64,000 nt of DNA from Cohnella sp. OV330 (GCF_900112065.1 NZ_FOKE01000002.1:254236-318235), one strand, 5' to 3'. Shown: positions 33,597-43,315, numbered from the stretch's first letter. Made by a program: numbers and translations. The notes: generated by a model not told the origin, from the sequence alone.

Positions 33597-34250
33597 TTAG
33601 GCCTGCCTTGCGGCCTTCAGCTTCGCCAGCTCCGAATCGATCTCGTCCCGCTCCGACCATTCCGCCAGATTGACCGCAGGACGGCTCGTGGATAGATGAG
33701 CTTCGGCGCCCGCTTCCCAACGCATCACCTTCTGTTCGATGCGTCCGAACTCCCTGGAGATCTTGTCGGCGTCGCCGTAGGGTACGGCTTTTACGGTCTC
33801 CTGGATCGCCGCGGCCGCATTGGCGCGCGCCATCAGGAAGGAAAGCTTGTTGTTCAGCTCGCGGTGCAGCTCCTGCAGCCGGTCGATCTCTTGCCGCAGA
33901 TTCGCCGTCTGATTGCGGATGACGTCGCGCTGCTCGAGATAAGTTTGCAGCAGCTTGCCGTGATGCAGCTTCTCCTGCAAGGCCAGCGCCGCGATATCGT
34001 CCTGGCCGCGGTCCACGGCCAGCTCTGCCTGCCTAGCCCGCTTGTCCACGATCTGTCCCGTCTTCGCCACGAGCAGATCGTACTGCTGCTCGGCGGCGAT
34101 CTGCGCCGCCAACGCGCCGCGGGCACGGTCGATTTGCTCTTCCAGCTGCCTGATATAATGCCGGGCCATGCTGATCGGATCTTCAATGCGGTCCAACACC
34201 CGGTTTACGTCTGCGGTTGCGATATCCTTCATTCTCGAGAATATTCCCAT
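33597..34250 (-). CDS. PspA/IM30-family membrane-stress protein
   Basis: Protein of 217 residues. It is mostly long alpha-helix and coiled coil, with the amphipathic N-terminus MGIFSRMKDIATADVNRVLDRIEDP that binds the inner face of stressed membranes in this family. It resembles LiaH/PspA proteins that polymerise into membrane scaffolds. The upstream membrane-protein gene ends one base before its ATG, and AAGGAGGAACG lies within that gene's end, so the two are translationally coupled. Confidence 0.9.
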   Translation of the reverse strand: MGIFSRMKDIATADVNRVLDRIEDPISMARHYIRQLEEQIDRARGALAAQIAAEQQYDLLVAKTGQIVDKRARQAELAVDRGQDDIAALALQEKLHHGKLLQTYLEQRDVIRNQTANLRQEIDRLQELHRELNNKLSFLMARANAAAAIQETVKAVPYGDADKISREFGRIEQKVMRWEAGAEAHLSTSRPAVNLAEWSERDEIDSELAKLKAARQA

Positions 34251-34251
34251 T

Positions 34252-34746
34252 TTATCGTTCCTCCTTGTATTGGCTGCGTTCCCACTCGTCCAAAAACTGG
34301 CCGCGGCTCACGCTGGTCGTATGCGGTGACCGTATGGCCTCTTGCATGGATGCTGCGAAGGCTTTGTTGCGGTTGATTCTGCGAGTCAGCCAGATGACAA
34401 GGGCGACGACGGCGAGGCCCCAGAACGGCGTCAACAGGCTCATCAGGGAGACGGCTGCGATCAGGGCGCCCGCCCATTTGAGCAGACCCTTCGCTTTGAA
34501 GAACACGACGGCGCCGAAGAACAGCAGGACGCTCCGCAAGACGATCATCACGATCGGGTAGATGCCGGCGGCTTGTCCGGCCTGCGAAGGCGGCTGCCAT
34601 CCGCGCCGTCCGAACCCATGGCCCCATGCCTGCTGGTGAACGACCGCTTCGTGATGGGGAGTCCCGATCAGCTTGGCCACCAGGATCATGAACAGAACGA
34701 CAAGCGAGCCGATGGCGATTCCCTTAAGTATTGAAGCGCGTTTCAC
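34252..34746 (-). CDS. Small membrane protein coupled to PspA
   Basis: Protein of 164 residues starting at GTG 34746 (GGAGGTG six bases upstream). It has one N-terminal membrane segment (about 9-25), a Gly/His/Gln-rich loop, two or three further segments (about 60-115) and a basic cytoplasmic tail that ends FLDEWERSQYKEER. It is not assigned to a family. Immediate linkage to a PspA gene suggests a membrane partner that recruits or senses for PspA, as PspB/C or LiaI do in other bacteria; this is inference. Promoter region upstream is AT-richer. Confidence 0.75.
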   Translation of the reverse strand: MKRASILKGIAIGSLVVLFMILVAKLIGTPHHEAVVHQQAWGHGFGRRGWQPPSQAGQAAGIYPIVMIVLRSVLLFFGAVVFFKAKGLLKWAGALIAAVSLMSLLTPFWGLAVVALVIWLTRRINRNKAFAASMQEAIRSPHTTSVSRGQFLDEWERSQYKEER

Positions 34747-34884
34747 GTTGTCACCTCCTTCCCTCACCGGTTGTTCCGGTAAGACAAGGATATCCCCCCA
34801 GGCTGAATGCTGCGTGAATGCCAACTGATGCTTGGTTGAATGGGAACTGAAAATGCGCTTAATGCCAAAATGGCTGCCACTAAG

Positions 34885-34923
34885 AAAAACCGCCAGGGAA
34901 AGATTCGCCCTGACGGTCCTTTT
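34885..34923. terminator. Terminator-like hairpin shared with 56741-56777
   Basis: ACCGCCAGGG pairs with CCCTGACGGT, flanked by A and T runs. The 38-base sequence is nearly identical to the one at 56741-56777, and at both places a repeat array of family B follows on the right. It lies about 140 bases upstream of the PspA operon. Confidence 0.65.
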
Positions 34924-35043
34924 AAGTTTAGTTTGGCGGATATCCGAAACCGGAGTCGCACGGAACGTCTATCGATGGCTCTCCGACAGCCGTTCCGACG
35001 AGCCAGCTTATCGCCGCCAGCGTCGTTTTTTCGCCGTAATGCC

Positions 35044-35226
35044 TGCAAATATACATCTCTATTCGCCGGTTTCGATCCGTTTAAACAGAATAGATGCAAA
35101 AGTGCAGTTATTTTACGTCATCAGCCGAATTTCTGGCTTGTCCATTGCATTTACCTGCATATTTGCGGGTATTTTATCAAGTGGGACGAGTCGGTAGAGA
35201 ATGCATGTACAAATGCAGTTATTTGA
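35044..35226. repeat. Intergenic repeat array, family B (TGCA-type units)
   Basis: Four units built on TGCA-like half-sites: TGCAAATATACA at 35044, TGCAAAAGTGCA at 35095, TGCATATTTGCG at 35156 and TGTACAAATGCA at 35206. The spacing is 51, 61 and 50 bases. The last three units are followed by GTTATTT or a close variant. The surrounding 625-base gap (34747-35371) holds no supported gene. Confidence 0.7.
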
Positions 35227-35317
35227 CCCGTCAACCTCCATAAAGCCCCCGCCCATCGAAAGCGCGCTTACCTTTCCGGAAATTTTCACCCAAATATATA
35301 CTTTCTAATCTTCGGAC

Positions 35318-35362
35318 AAAAATGCCGCCGGCAGCCCGATACGGGCGCCGGCGGCATTTTTT
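35318..35362. terminator. Terminator of the SLH polysaccharide lyase gene
   Basis: AATGCCGCCGGC pairs with GCCGGCGGCATT, with AAAA before and TTTTTT after. On the minus strand it begins nine bases after the lyase stop. Confidence 0.9.
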
Positions 35363-35371
35363 ACGGCGAGC

Positions 35372-38300
35372 TTATGGACGCGCCTTCGCCTTCATGAGCT
35401 CGATTAGACGAACGACGACAGTCGCAGCCTCGGCGCGGGTTACGGTCCCGTCCGGCTCGAAGCGGCCGGCTGTTCGGCCCTTCATGAGGCCGTTCGCCTG
35501 AACCGCGCGCACTGCGGGCGACGCCCAGGCCGGGATTCGCGCTTCGTCCGCGAAGCCGGATGGGGCGGAGGGATCCGCGGCGGGCTCGTTGCCCAGCGCG
35601 GCTGCGAGCATGACGGCGAGCTGCGCCCGGGTCAGCCCGGCGTTCGGTCGAAGCGTACGATCGTCGTAGCCGTGCAGGATGCCGGCTTTGACCGCTTGCG
35701 CGACGGCCTCCGCGGCCCAATCGAAGAGCTGGTCGCGGTCCGCGAAGTCCGTCACGGCACCCGCCTGCCCTTCGGGCTGCAGCGCGTTCATCAGCATGAC
35801 GCTGAACTCCGCGCGGGTGACGCTCCGGTTGGGCTTAAACGTGCCGTCCTCGTAGCCTTTGACGATGCCGGCCTTCGCGGCCGCCTGAATGTCGGCGCTC
35901 GCCCAATGTCCTTGCGTATCGGCGAATGCCGATGCAGCCGGCGATGCGTTCACGGCGAGTACGGCGAACTTGGTGAGGTGGTCGGACGCGACCTCGACAG
36001 CGTTGCCGTCGATCGTGCCGCCCATCTCGACCCATTGCTTTTTCGATTCGTCGTAATAATGAATGGAAGGCTTCTGCCCCTCTCCGATCTTGCTGGGATC
36101 GAACGTCAACCGGATCTGGATCGGCACGCCGAACGTGCCCGATTCGCTCTTCGTGATCTCGTAGATCGGGCTGGCCGCTTGATCCCCCTCCTTCAAGAGC
36201 TGCGCGATGAGGGCAGCATCGCCCAGCTTGACGATCTTGTAGGTCGCCATCCGGTTGAGCGCGCCTGCCGGTACCGATACGACGATTTCTTGGCCAATCG
36301 ACAACGATGCGGCCTCGCCGGCCTGCACCTGCCGCTCCGCCTGCTTGGCCGGCGAAGGCGTCGGCACATAAATCGGCGTCGGCGTCGGTGCGGGCGTCGG
36401 CGTCGGCGAAGGCGACGTTGACGGCTCAGGCTCGCCTTCCGACTGGACGCTCGCCATGACGAAGCCATTGTCCGACTTGAAGGCGATCTCCTTGCCTTTC
36501 CAGCGGACCTTGGACGCGCCCGGCGCATAGACGACGGCCGTCACTTGATCGAACGCGCCCGCATCGCCGGTGGCAAGGTCCAGCACGCCATCCGCGAAGC
36601 TCGCCGTCGGCCGTACCAACGCCGCCGTCCCTTCTTTACCGTCCACGAAGTAATATTGCAGCGCGCCTGCCGTCTCGGCGTCCGCCTTATAATAGAAGAC
36701 TTGCTCGCGGCCGTCCTTCAGCTTCACGTCGACCCGACCGTCGTCCGTCTTGCCTACGGAAGCGATGGCGCTCTCCCCGGCGTACGGCTCCAGCACGCTG
36801 ACGAACTGCGCGTTCTTGGCCTGAACTCGGTTTACCAGCGTCGGCGTATAGACGTCGGTTGCGTTGCCGGGCCCAGGCGCTTCGCCCACGATCATCCGCG
36901 TCGGCGAATCCGACGCGGCCGTCAGGCTGAACAGCTTCAGCCCGTTACCGGACGGCAGCTTCCAAGCGCCCTCCCATTGGCCCGCCACCGTTTGCGACTT
37001 GCCGTTCCGGAAAAAGGAATACGCGTCCTTCGTGCCGAGCGGCCCCGCAAATGGCGTCATCGCCTGATCCGTCGAGAAATCGCCCATGCCGTGCAGTACC
37101 CAATCGTACTGGCGCTCCGTATCGGAGGCGACGCTGAACAGATCGATCAGGTAGTCCTTCGTCACCGCGACGGTGCGTTCGTAACCATTCATGCCCGCGT
37201 AAGCTTTGCTCGATGTATTAGTCATGATGCCGAGCGGACCCGACTGCAGGAACAGCTTCGTCGGCTCGTACGTCTCCGCGCCGTTCGCGGTCGGGATCTG
37301 CTGCGTATCTCCGTCGACCAGCACCGTATTGTGCGCGAACGACTTTTTATAATAAGACTCGTACATCGAATTGCTGTATGGCGGAATGCCGAGATCCGGC
37401 GCGAGACGCTCGCCTTGGCCGAAAATCTCGAGATGCAGCTTGTCCGGATGGCCGTGATAACCGCCGTGAAGGCCGTAGTCGACGAGCGCGTACAGCTGGT
37501 CCTCGCCTTCCCCGGCGCGCAGCACCGAATGGCCGAGTCCGTTGAAGTTCATGCTCTCCGCGGACAGCGATCCGCCGTTCGGGACAACCTCCGCACCGTA
37601 GAAGACCGCCTGCTCGCCCGCAATGCCGGAGGCGGTGTTGCCCGGCACGATGAATCCGCCTCTGACGCGGCCTTTGTCCGCATACAGTTTGTTCAGCAGC
37701 GCGCCGTAGACCGGATCGCCATAGTGCGCGTAGACGGCCTCGTAATCCATCGGCACGACGCGTCCCGGCGCCGCCAGGCTCGTCGGATATTTGCCGGAGT
37801 CGTTGCCGTTGATGATGCCGAGATCGGGAAACGCGTACTGCAGCGTCGCGTCGTACATTTTCTTGAAGTTCGGATTGGCGAACAGATCGTAGCCCATGCC
37901 GAGCAAAGCCTGCGCGTGGTCCAACAGCGCGGACTGCGCGTAAAAGTGGTACCCGATCGCGCCTTCGTACCAGAAACCGTCGGACAGCACGCTATTGTTC
38001 ATCTGGAAGTTGAAACCGCTGCGGCCCTCAACGGAGAAGTCCATCAGCGTCTTGTCTTCCAGTATCGCCCCGATCGTGCCGATCGCCGCGTTGTGCCACG
38101 TCTGCCAGTTGGACTTGCCGACATCGTAGCCCTGCAGCGTTTTCGCCGACGGCGCGAACAAGTTCTGCTCGATGTCGTACTTCTCGGCGGCGGTCAGCAG
38201 GCCGCTCGGCTCGATCAGATCGTAGGCATGCGCCAGCTCGATGATCTGGACGGCCTCGTCCAGCGACTGATAGTAGATTCTGCCGTTCAGCGGCTGCAGC

Positions 38301-40684
38301 GGATAGCTCGGGTACAGCGCCGCATAATGCGTCAGAATCTCCTTGGCCTTCGCCGCATATTTCGTCTCGCCGGTCAGCGCGTAGACGAGCGCGAGATTGC
38401 GAGCGGCCTCGATGTTCACCGTGTGGGCGGTGAACCGCCAGGCGGCGTCCAGGTCATCGCCCGTATGCCAGGTGCCGTCGGTCGGGCATTGATGCTCGTT
38501 CGGTTTATCGTAGTCGAAGACGAGCGGCGTATCTCCGCACACGTACAGCGTGCTCTCGCCGCCGGGCTTGGATGGGTAATATACCGTCTTATCGACCCAT
38601 GCGTCCGCCTTGAGCCGGATCGCCGCCAGGTAATCGCGCGCCCAGCCGTAGGACTGGATCTTCGCCTTTGCTTCTGCTAATTGATCCTGCGAGACCATCA
38701 CGTAGGGATGCTGCTTCGTCGCGGTTCGCGGCGCGCCGACCTTCAAGTTCAGTTCAATCGTCGTATCCTTGCCGCCCGCGAGCGGATGGACGTTCAGGAC
38801 CGCCTTGACCGTGCTGCCCGCCTGCGCGGCTGCCGGGACGGTCGCCTGCACGTCGACGTCCGTCTCGGCACCGTTCGCCACGACGGCGGTCGTCGCCGGG
38901 AACGTCGTCCCGTAACCCGCGCCCATCGGCGTCTTCAGCGACAGCGCATAAGCCGTATCGGCGCCGCCGATGTTTTTCAGCGAAAAGGCGTAGTGAACCT
39001 CGCTGCCCGGCAGCGCGCTCTTGTCGATTTGCCGGATCGACGGCTCGACCGCGTTTTTGGCAAGCGCCATCGCGTCGAAGTACAGCTTGTCGTCCGGACT
39101 CGATACCGGGTCCGAATCGTACCAGCGGGGATGAAGAATCACCTTGCGGATGTTCGCGAGCTTCGCGCCGCCGTTGGAGTTGAGGAATTTGTTGAATGGG
39201 AGCTCGATCTTCTTCCAGCCCTGCCAGTCGACGAAAAAGGAGCTCATGAAATATTCGTTGCCCGGATTCGCGTCGTCCGGCGTGCTGATGATGACGTATA
39301 TTTTTTTGTTGGACACGCGGTCCGAATACAGCCAAAATTCAAGCTGGTCGTTCGACTGCCATGGCGCATTCGTCACGTCCGCGACGTCGATCGGCGCGGT
39401 CGGATCGAGCCAGCGGCCGGAGAAGCCGCCCATGACGGCCGGCTCCGCCGCCGGGATGGTATTCGTCCAGCCGGCAAACGTCTCCGTATTGCCGATCTGA
39501 AGACTCGAGCTGCTCGACAGATCGATATCGTAGGCGTAGCTCGTCTCCTCGCTGACCTTCCCCTCGAACTCCGCCTTAGCCTTGATCGTCTGCGAGCGGT
39601 CGACGAGCAGCGGCGCCGTATAAGGCTTGAAGTCCGCATCCACGCCCTCGATCTTGTAATAGATCTCGGCGCCTTCCGTAGCCGAACGCAAGGCAACCGT
39701 TTTCGGTTCGGCGTACGTGCCGGCGGCCGGGCTTGCCGTCACGTTTTCCACGAAGTCGCGGTAGACGAACGTATAGTTATAGGTCATCTCCGCGCTGTCC
39801 GTCCCGGCGAGAGACGATTTAACCGCCAGCGTCGTATCCTCGGTCAGGACCAGCGGCGCGGCATAGCGCTTAAAATCGGCGTCGACGCCGACCCGTTTGT
39901 AATAAACGCCTGCAAGCACCGACGGCTTCGTCGCGCTGGACAAGGTTACCGTCGCCTTGTTGACGTATTCGCCCGACGGCTTGTCCGCGACGGCGGGATA
40001 CACTTCGCCGGTTCCCGTCAGGCGGAAGTCGTCGAGATACATGCTTAAGCTCGGATCGAGCGTCGTGCCGGAGACGCCGGCCTGGTCGAGCCGGACGTAG
40101 TCGAGCGGTCCCCATGCCTTGACGCCGGCCGAGCTCGTCTGCGTCTTGACGACGGACAGCGGGATCTCGACTTCCTTCCAGCCGGTCCAATCGAGCGGCA
40201 GCCGGTAGTAGTAGTACTCGCTGTCCCCCTTCATGAAAAACCGGAGCTGGATCGGCTTGTCCGCCTGGTCGCCCGTCCGCGCCTTCACGTTATACGCCCA
40301 GAACTTTAGCGTGCTGTAGCCGTTCAGATCGACGCTCGGCGCGACCTTCGGATAGATCAGCGCCGCACCCGCGATGTACGCGGTCGGATTCGCGGCGTCG
40401 ACGTTGATCGCGAGCAGCCACTTCTTGGAGCCCGTTCCTTCCTTGATATAGGCCGGATCGGTATTCGGAACGAGCGCGACGCCAGCGGTGCCGACCGTGT
40501 CGCCCGCTACGTTCGTCGTAGAATCCATGGCGTTCAGCTGCTGCGAATAAGGAACGATCAGGGGCGAGTCGCCCCCGCCGGCCGCCTCCGCCGCGTTCGG
40601 CGGCAGCGCCGCGAGCGCGCTCGTGACGAGCAGGAGCGCGGCCATTGCGGCCGCCAGCTTCTTTTTCAACGTGAGAAGAGTCAT
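35372..40684 (-). CDS. Giant SLH-anchored heparinase II/III- and alginate-lyase-like polysaccharide lyase
   Basis: Exported protein of 1770 residues. A signal peptide (about 1-34) is followed by a carbohydrate-binding-like jelly roll (40-225), two chitobiase-C-terminal-like repeats (about 230-305 and 315-388), a second jelly roll (395-545), a CARDB-like domain (550-650), an (alpha/alpha) toroid lyase domain (655-990) with N859, H864 and Y912/Y915 as catalytic candidates, and a heparinase II/III beta-sandwich (about 1040-1400) with a GYHGHPDKLHLEIFG metal-site-like motif. A Pro/Thr/Ser spacer (1418-1445), a ZU5-like module (1450-1578) and three SLH domains (1585-1765) end it. It probably degrades an acidic polysaccharide at the cell surface. 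Last gene of the importer operon. Confidence 0.85.
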   Translation of the reverse strand: MTLLTLKKKLAAAMAALLLVTSALAALPPNAAEAAGGGDSPLIVPYSQQLNAMDSTTNVAGDTVGTAGVALVPNTDPAYIKEGTGSKKWLLAINVDAANPTAYIAGAALIYPKVAPSVDLNGYSTLKFWAYNVKARTGDQADKPIQLRFFMKGDSEYYYYRLPLDWTGWKEVEIPLSVVKTQTSSAGVKAWGPLDYVRLDQAGVSGTTLDPSLSMYLDDFRLTGTGEVYPAVADKPSGEYVNKATVTLSSATKPSVLAGVYYKRVGVDADFKRYAAPLVLTEDTTLAVKSSLAGTDSAEMTYNYTFVYRDFVENVTASPAAGTYAEPKTVALRSATEGAEIYYKIEGVDADFKPYTAPLLVDRSQTIKAKAEFEGKVSEETSYAYDIDLSSSSSLQIGNTETFAGWTNTIPAAEPAVMGGFSGRWLDPTAPIDVADVTNAPWQSNDQLEFWLYSDRVSNKKIYVIISTPDDANPGNEYFMSSFFVDWQGWKKIELPFNKFLNSNGGAKLANIRKVILHPRWYDSDPVSSPDDKLYFDAMALAKNAVEPSIRQIDKSALPGSEVHYAFSLKNIGGADTAYALSLKTPMGAGYGTTFPATTAVVANGAETDVDVQATVPAAAQAGSTVKAVLNVHPLAGGKDTTIELNLKVGAPRTATKQHPYVMVSQDQLAEAKAKIQSYGWARDYLAAIRLKADAWVDKTVYYPSKPGGESTLYVCGDTPLVFDYDKPNEHQCPTDGTWHTGDDLDAAWRFTAHTVNIEAARNLALVYALTGETKYAAKAKEILTHYAALYPSYPLQPLNGRIYYQSLDEAVQIIELAHAYDLIEPSGLLTAAEKYDIEQNLFAPSAKTLQGYDVGKSNWQTWHNAAIGTIGAILEDKTLMDFSVEGRSGFNFQMNNSVLSDGFWYEGAIGYHFYAQSALLDHAQALLGMGYDLFANPNFKKMYDATLQYAFPDLGIINGNDSGKYPTSLAAPGRVVPMDYEAVYAHYGDPVYGALLNKLYADKGRVRGGFIVPGNTASGIAGEQAVFYGAEVVPNGGSLSAESMNFNGLGHSVLRAGEGEDQLYALVDYGLHGGYHGHPDKLHLEIFGQGERLAPDLGIPPYSNSMYESYYKKSFAHNTVLVDGDTQQIPTANGAETYEPTKLFLQSGPLGIMTNTSSKAYAGMNGYERTVAVTKDYLIDLFSVASDTERQYDWVLHGMGDFSTDQAMTPFAGPLGTKDAYSFFRNGKSQTVAGQWEGAWKLPSGNGLKLFSLTAASDSPTRMIVGEAPGPGNATDVYTPTLVNRVQAKNAQFVSVLEPYAGESAIASVGKTDDGRVDVKLKDGREQVFYYKADAETAGALQYYFVDGKEGTAALVRPTASFADGVLDLATGDAGAFDQVTAVVYAPGASKVRWKGKEIAFKSDNGFVMASVQSEGEPEPSTSPSPTPTPAPTPTPIYVPTPSPAKQAERQVQAGEAASLSIGQEIVVSVPAGALNRMATYKIVKLGDAALIAQLLKEGDQAASPIYEITKSESGTFGVPIQIRLTFDPSKIGEGQKPSIHYYDESKKQWVEMGGTIDGNAVEVASDHLTKFAVLAVNASPAASAFADTQGHWASADIQAAAKAGIVKGYEDGTFKPNRSVTRAEFSVMLMNALQPEGQAGAVTDFADRDQLFDWAAEAVAQAVKAGILHGYDDRTLRPNAGLTRAQLAVMLAAALGNEPAADPSAPSGFADEARIPAWASPAVRAVQANGLMKGRTAGRFEPDGTVTRAEAATVVVRLIELMKAKARP

Positions 40685-40716
40685 GCAGAACCTTCCTTTC
40701 GCGCCTTCGGGTATGG

Positions 40717-40749
40717 CAAAGCCCCGCCGAATCGACCAACGGGGCTTGC
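40717..40749 (-). promoter_or_regulatory. Intercistronic hairpin between binding protein and lyase genes
   Basis: AAGCCCCG pairs with CGGGGCTT around a 13-base loop in the 135-base gap. No T run follows on the minus strand, so it more likely tunes expression or protects the upstream message than ends transcription. A similar hairpin follows the binding-protein gene at 14054. Confidence 0.5.
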
Positions 40750-40819
40750 GATGTTTCCTTTTGCTGCATGTTCCGTTAACTGCTTGTTCTGTTCTACTTG
40801 TCGGTCAACGCTCGCTTGC

Positions 40820-42379
40820 TTACTTCACGGCCGCTTTAGCTCGCTCGTCCGCTTTTTTGTAAATCTCCAAAATCTCTTCGTAGCCGAGCTTCCTCTGCTC
40901 CTCCACGAACTTGTCCCACGTATCGAAGCTGCGCGTGCCCATGATGAACTTCGCGAAGTTCTCGTCGCGGTGGCTGTTCAGCGAATCGCCCTTCGTGCTC
41001 AGAATCTGCTGCTCTTCCGGCGTGAACGGCGGCGTCGACGTCTTGTCGTTGTCGTACTGCGGCGCCTGCTCGTACGCGGACTTTAGCTCCGGCGAGGAGA
41101 CCGAGATATGAGCGTTAAAGTCGAACCAGGTGTACGTGCCGTCGGTCGAAAGGCCCGTCTTTTTGCGCAGGTCCGAGATGTCCGTGTACTTCTCGATGAA
41201 GCTGTCGCCGCTGACGGTGTCGCCTTCCTTGCCCCAGCTCACCAGCTTGTGCCCTTCCTCGGAGTAGAAGAAGTCGATGAACTTGACGATGTCCTTGATC
41301 TTCTTCGACTTGGAGGAGATCATGAAGCCTTCCTCCGTGACGGCCGTGAACGCGTTCTTCTGCAGACCGCTCGGACCTGCCGGCGGCGTCATGAAGTTCA
41401 TGGAGAAGTCCGGATTGTCCTTGCGCAGCGCGCTGTTGTAGAAGTCGATCCGCCCGATGTAGTCGAGCGTGACGAACGCGCGGTTCGTGGACACGATGTC
41501 CTGCCACATTTTCGTGTCGATCGTCAGGAAGTCCTTCGGAATGAGTCCCTCTTTATAGAACTTGTTGAAATAAACGAGCATGTCCTTGTACGCAGGCTGC
41601 ACCGGCGCATACTTCCATTCGCCGCTGGTCCCGTCTAAATAAGCGCTTGCCCGCTGCGCGTCGACTGGCGCAGACACGCCGAAGCCCGCCGCGAAGTCCT
41701 CGAAGTAGCGCAGCCCGTTGCGCACCGTGAGCGGATAGCTGTCCGGGTATTCCGCCTTCAGCTTCTTCAGCGTCTCGTACAGCTCGTCCCACGTCTTCGG
41801 CGTCGACAGGTTCAGCTTCTTGAAGACGTCCTCGCGGTACATCCACGTGCGGCGGTTGGACTCCCCGAGCCCCTGGTTCGGGAATTCGTACATCTTGCCG
41901 TCGGAGGACAGCATGTTCTGCGTCTCGGCCGGGTATTTCTCCATCCAGGCTTTGAAATTCGGCATGTCGTCGACGTAGTCGAGGATGTTGACGAGCGCGC
42001 CCTGCTGGCCGAATTTGTCGGCGAGGCGCTTCTCCTGCGTCCACATGATGTCGGGCATGTCGCCGCCGGCGATGGCCAGGCTGATCGCGTCCTCGAGCAG
42101 ATTGCCCGCGGGCAGCTGAATGTCCAGCGTGACGCCGGTCTTCTCTTTAATGTAGGACCAAATTTTCCAGTTCGCGTCGTACGGCCAGCTCGGATTGCTG
42201 TAATCCAGGAACGTGAAGGTTTGCGGCGTGAGCTCCGCGGGTGCTGCGGATGCGCTTGCGGACGCCGAGGCCGACGCGGACGGCGACGGACTCGCCTCGT
42301 TGTTGTTGTTCGAGCACGCGCCGAGCATGACGCTCGCGCCCATGACCGCGGACAATACGACGGCTGTCTTTTTGTTCAT
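40820..42379 (-). CDS. Extracellular sugar-binding lipoprotein of a CUT1 ABC importer
   Basis: Precursor of 519 residues, start at ATG 42379 behind GAGGGG; the open frame continues upstream only as antisense of the permease. The lipobox is MLGAC (Cys at 21), followed by an Asn run and an almost pure Ser-Ala repeat linker (about 28-48). The rest is a long LplA-type binding fold. Placed between the permeases and the giant lyase, so its ligand is probably an oligosaccharide released by that lyase (inference). Confidence 0.9.
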   Translation of the reverse strand: MNKKTAVVLSAVMGASVMLGACSNNNNEASPSPSASASASASASAAPAELTPQTFTFLDYSNPSWPYDANWKIWSYIKEKTGVTLDIQLPAGNLLEDAISLAIAGGDMPDIMWTQEKRLADKFGQQGALVNILDYVDDMPNFKAWMEKYPAETQNMLSSDGKMYEFPNQGLGESNRRTWMYREDVFKKLNLSTPKTWDELYETLKKLKAEYPDSYPLTVRNGLRYFEDFAAGFGVSAPVDAQRASAYLDGTSGEWKYAPVQPAYKDMLVYFNKFYKEGLIPKDFLTIDTKMWQDIVSTNRAFVTLDYIGRIDFYNSALRKDNPDFSMNFMTPPAGPSGLQKNAFTAVTEEGFMISSKSKKIKDIVKFIDFFYSEEGHKLVSWGKEGDTVSGDSFIEKYTDISDLRKKTGLSTDGTYTWFDFNAHISVSSPELKSAYEQAPQYDNDKTSTPPFTPEEQQILSTKGDSLNSHRDENFAKFIMGTRSFDTWDKFVEEQRKLGYEEILEIYKKADERAKAAVK

Positions 42380-42429
42380 TGTTGCCCCTCGCTTTCTGTT
42401 TTCCGATCGAATTTTCCCATGTCTGTATG

Positions 42430-43296
42430 TTAACCTTTGACCGACCCGATGAGAGCCCCCTTGGCGAAATACTTCTGGAGGAACGGGTAGATCAAGAGGA
42501 TGGGAACCGTGGTCACGATGATGGTCGCGTACTTGAGCGCTTCGTCGACGATCATGCTGTCGCCGCCGATGTTGCCTGCGCCGTTGGCGCCCCCCGAGCC
42601 CTGCAGCACCATGTTGCGGACGATGACCTGCAGCGGGAACAAGTCGGCATCCCGCAGATAGAGCAGCGCGGAGAAAAAGTTGTTCCAGATGGCGACGCCG
42701 TAGAACAAGCCGATTGTCGCGAGTATCGCTTTGGACAGCGGAAGCACGAGCCGGAAAAAGATGCCGATATCGGTCAAGCCGTCGATCTTGCCGGATTCCT
42801 CCACCTCTTGGGGCATGCCGGAGAAAAACGTGCGCATGACGATCAGATTCCACGTGCTGACGGCGCCCGGCAGCACCATCGCCCAAATCGTATCGATGAG
42901 ATGATAGCTTTTGACGACGAGGAAGGTCGGGATCATGCCGCCGCTGAAAAAGAGCGTGATGACGACCATGACCATGAAGCCGTTGCGGAACAGCATGTCC
43001 CGCTTGGAAAGCGAGTAAGCCCCCGCCGCGCTGACGATCAGCGAGATGGCCGTGCCGAGCGCCGTATAGATAATCGTATTGACGTAGGCGCGTCCGATCT
43101 CAGGGTTGTCGAAGACGGCCGCGTACGTGTTCAGGTTGAATTCCTTGGGCCAGAAGAACACTTCGCCCTTCAGCACGGGCACTGTGCCGCTGATCGAGAC
43201 CGCGATCATGTAAATGAACGGATACAGTGCCGACGCGGCGACGGCGAATAGCACGACATACAAAATGACATCGAATAAACCGAATTTAGGCTTCAT
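42430..43296 (-). CDS. Sugar ABC importer permease, MalG/LplC type
   Basis: Permease of 288 residues with six membrane segments and the EAA loop (EVEESGKIDGLTD), ending KYFAKGALIGSVKG as is usual in the subfamily. AAAGGAG precedes the start. It follows the first permease by 19 bases and precedes the binding protein by 50 bases. Confidence 0.92.
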   Translation of the reverse strand: MKPKFGLFDVILYVVLFAVAASALYPFIYMIAVSISGTVPVLKGEVFFWPKEFNLNTYAAVFDNPEIGRAYVNTIIYTALGTAISLIVSAAGAYSLSKRDMLFRNGFMVMVVITLFFSGGMIPTFLVVKSYHLIDTIWAMVLPGAVSTWNLIVMRTFFSGMPQEVEESGKIDGLTDIGIFFRLVLPLSKAILATIGLFYGVAIWNNFFSALLYLRDADLFPLQVIVRNMVLQGSGGANGAGNIGGDSMIVDEALKYATIIVTTVPILLIYPFLQKYFAKGALIGSVKG

Positions 43297-43315
43297 GACG
43301 CGTTCGCTCCTTTCC

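Noticed and set aside
36545..40048. Two long plus-strand open frames (711 and 455 codons) inside the giant lyase gene
   Set aside because: They are antisense to a gene with clear domains, are rich in Arg and Ala as expected from reverse reading of high-GC coding DNA, and lack ribosome sites.
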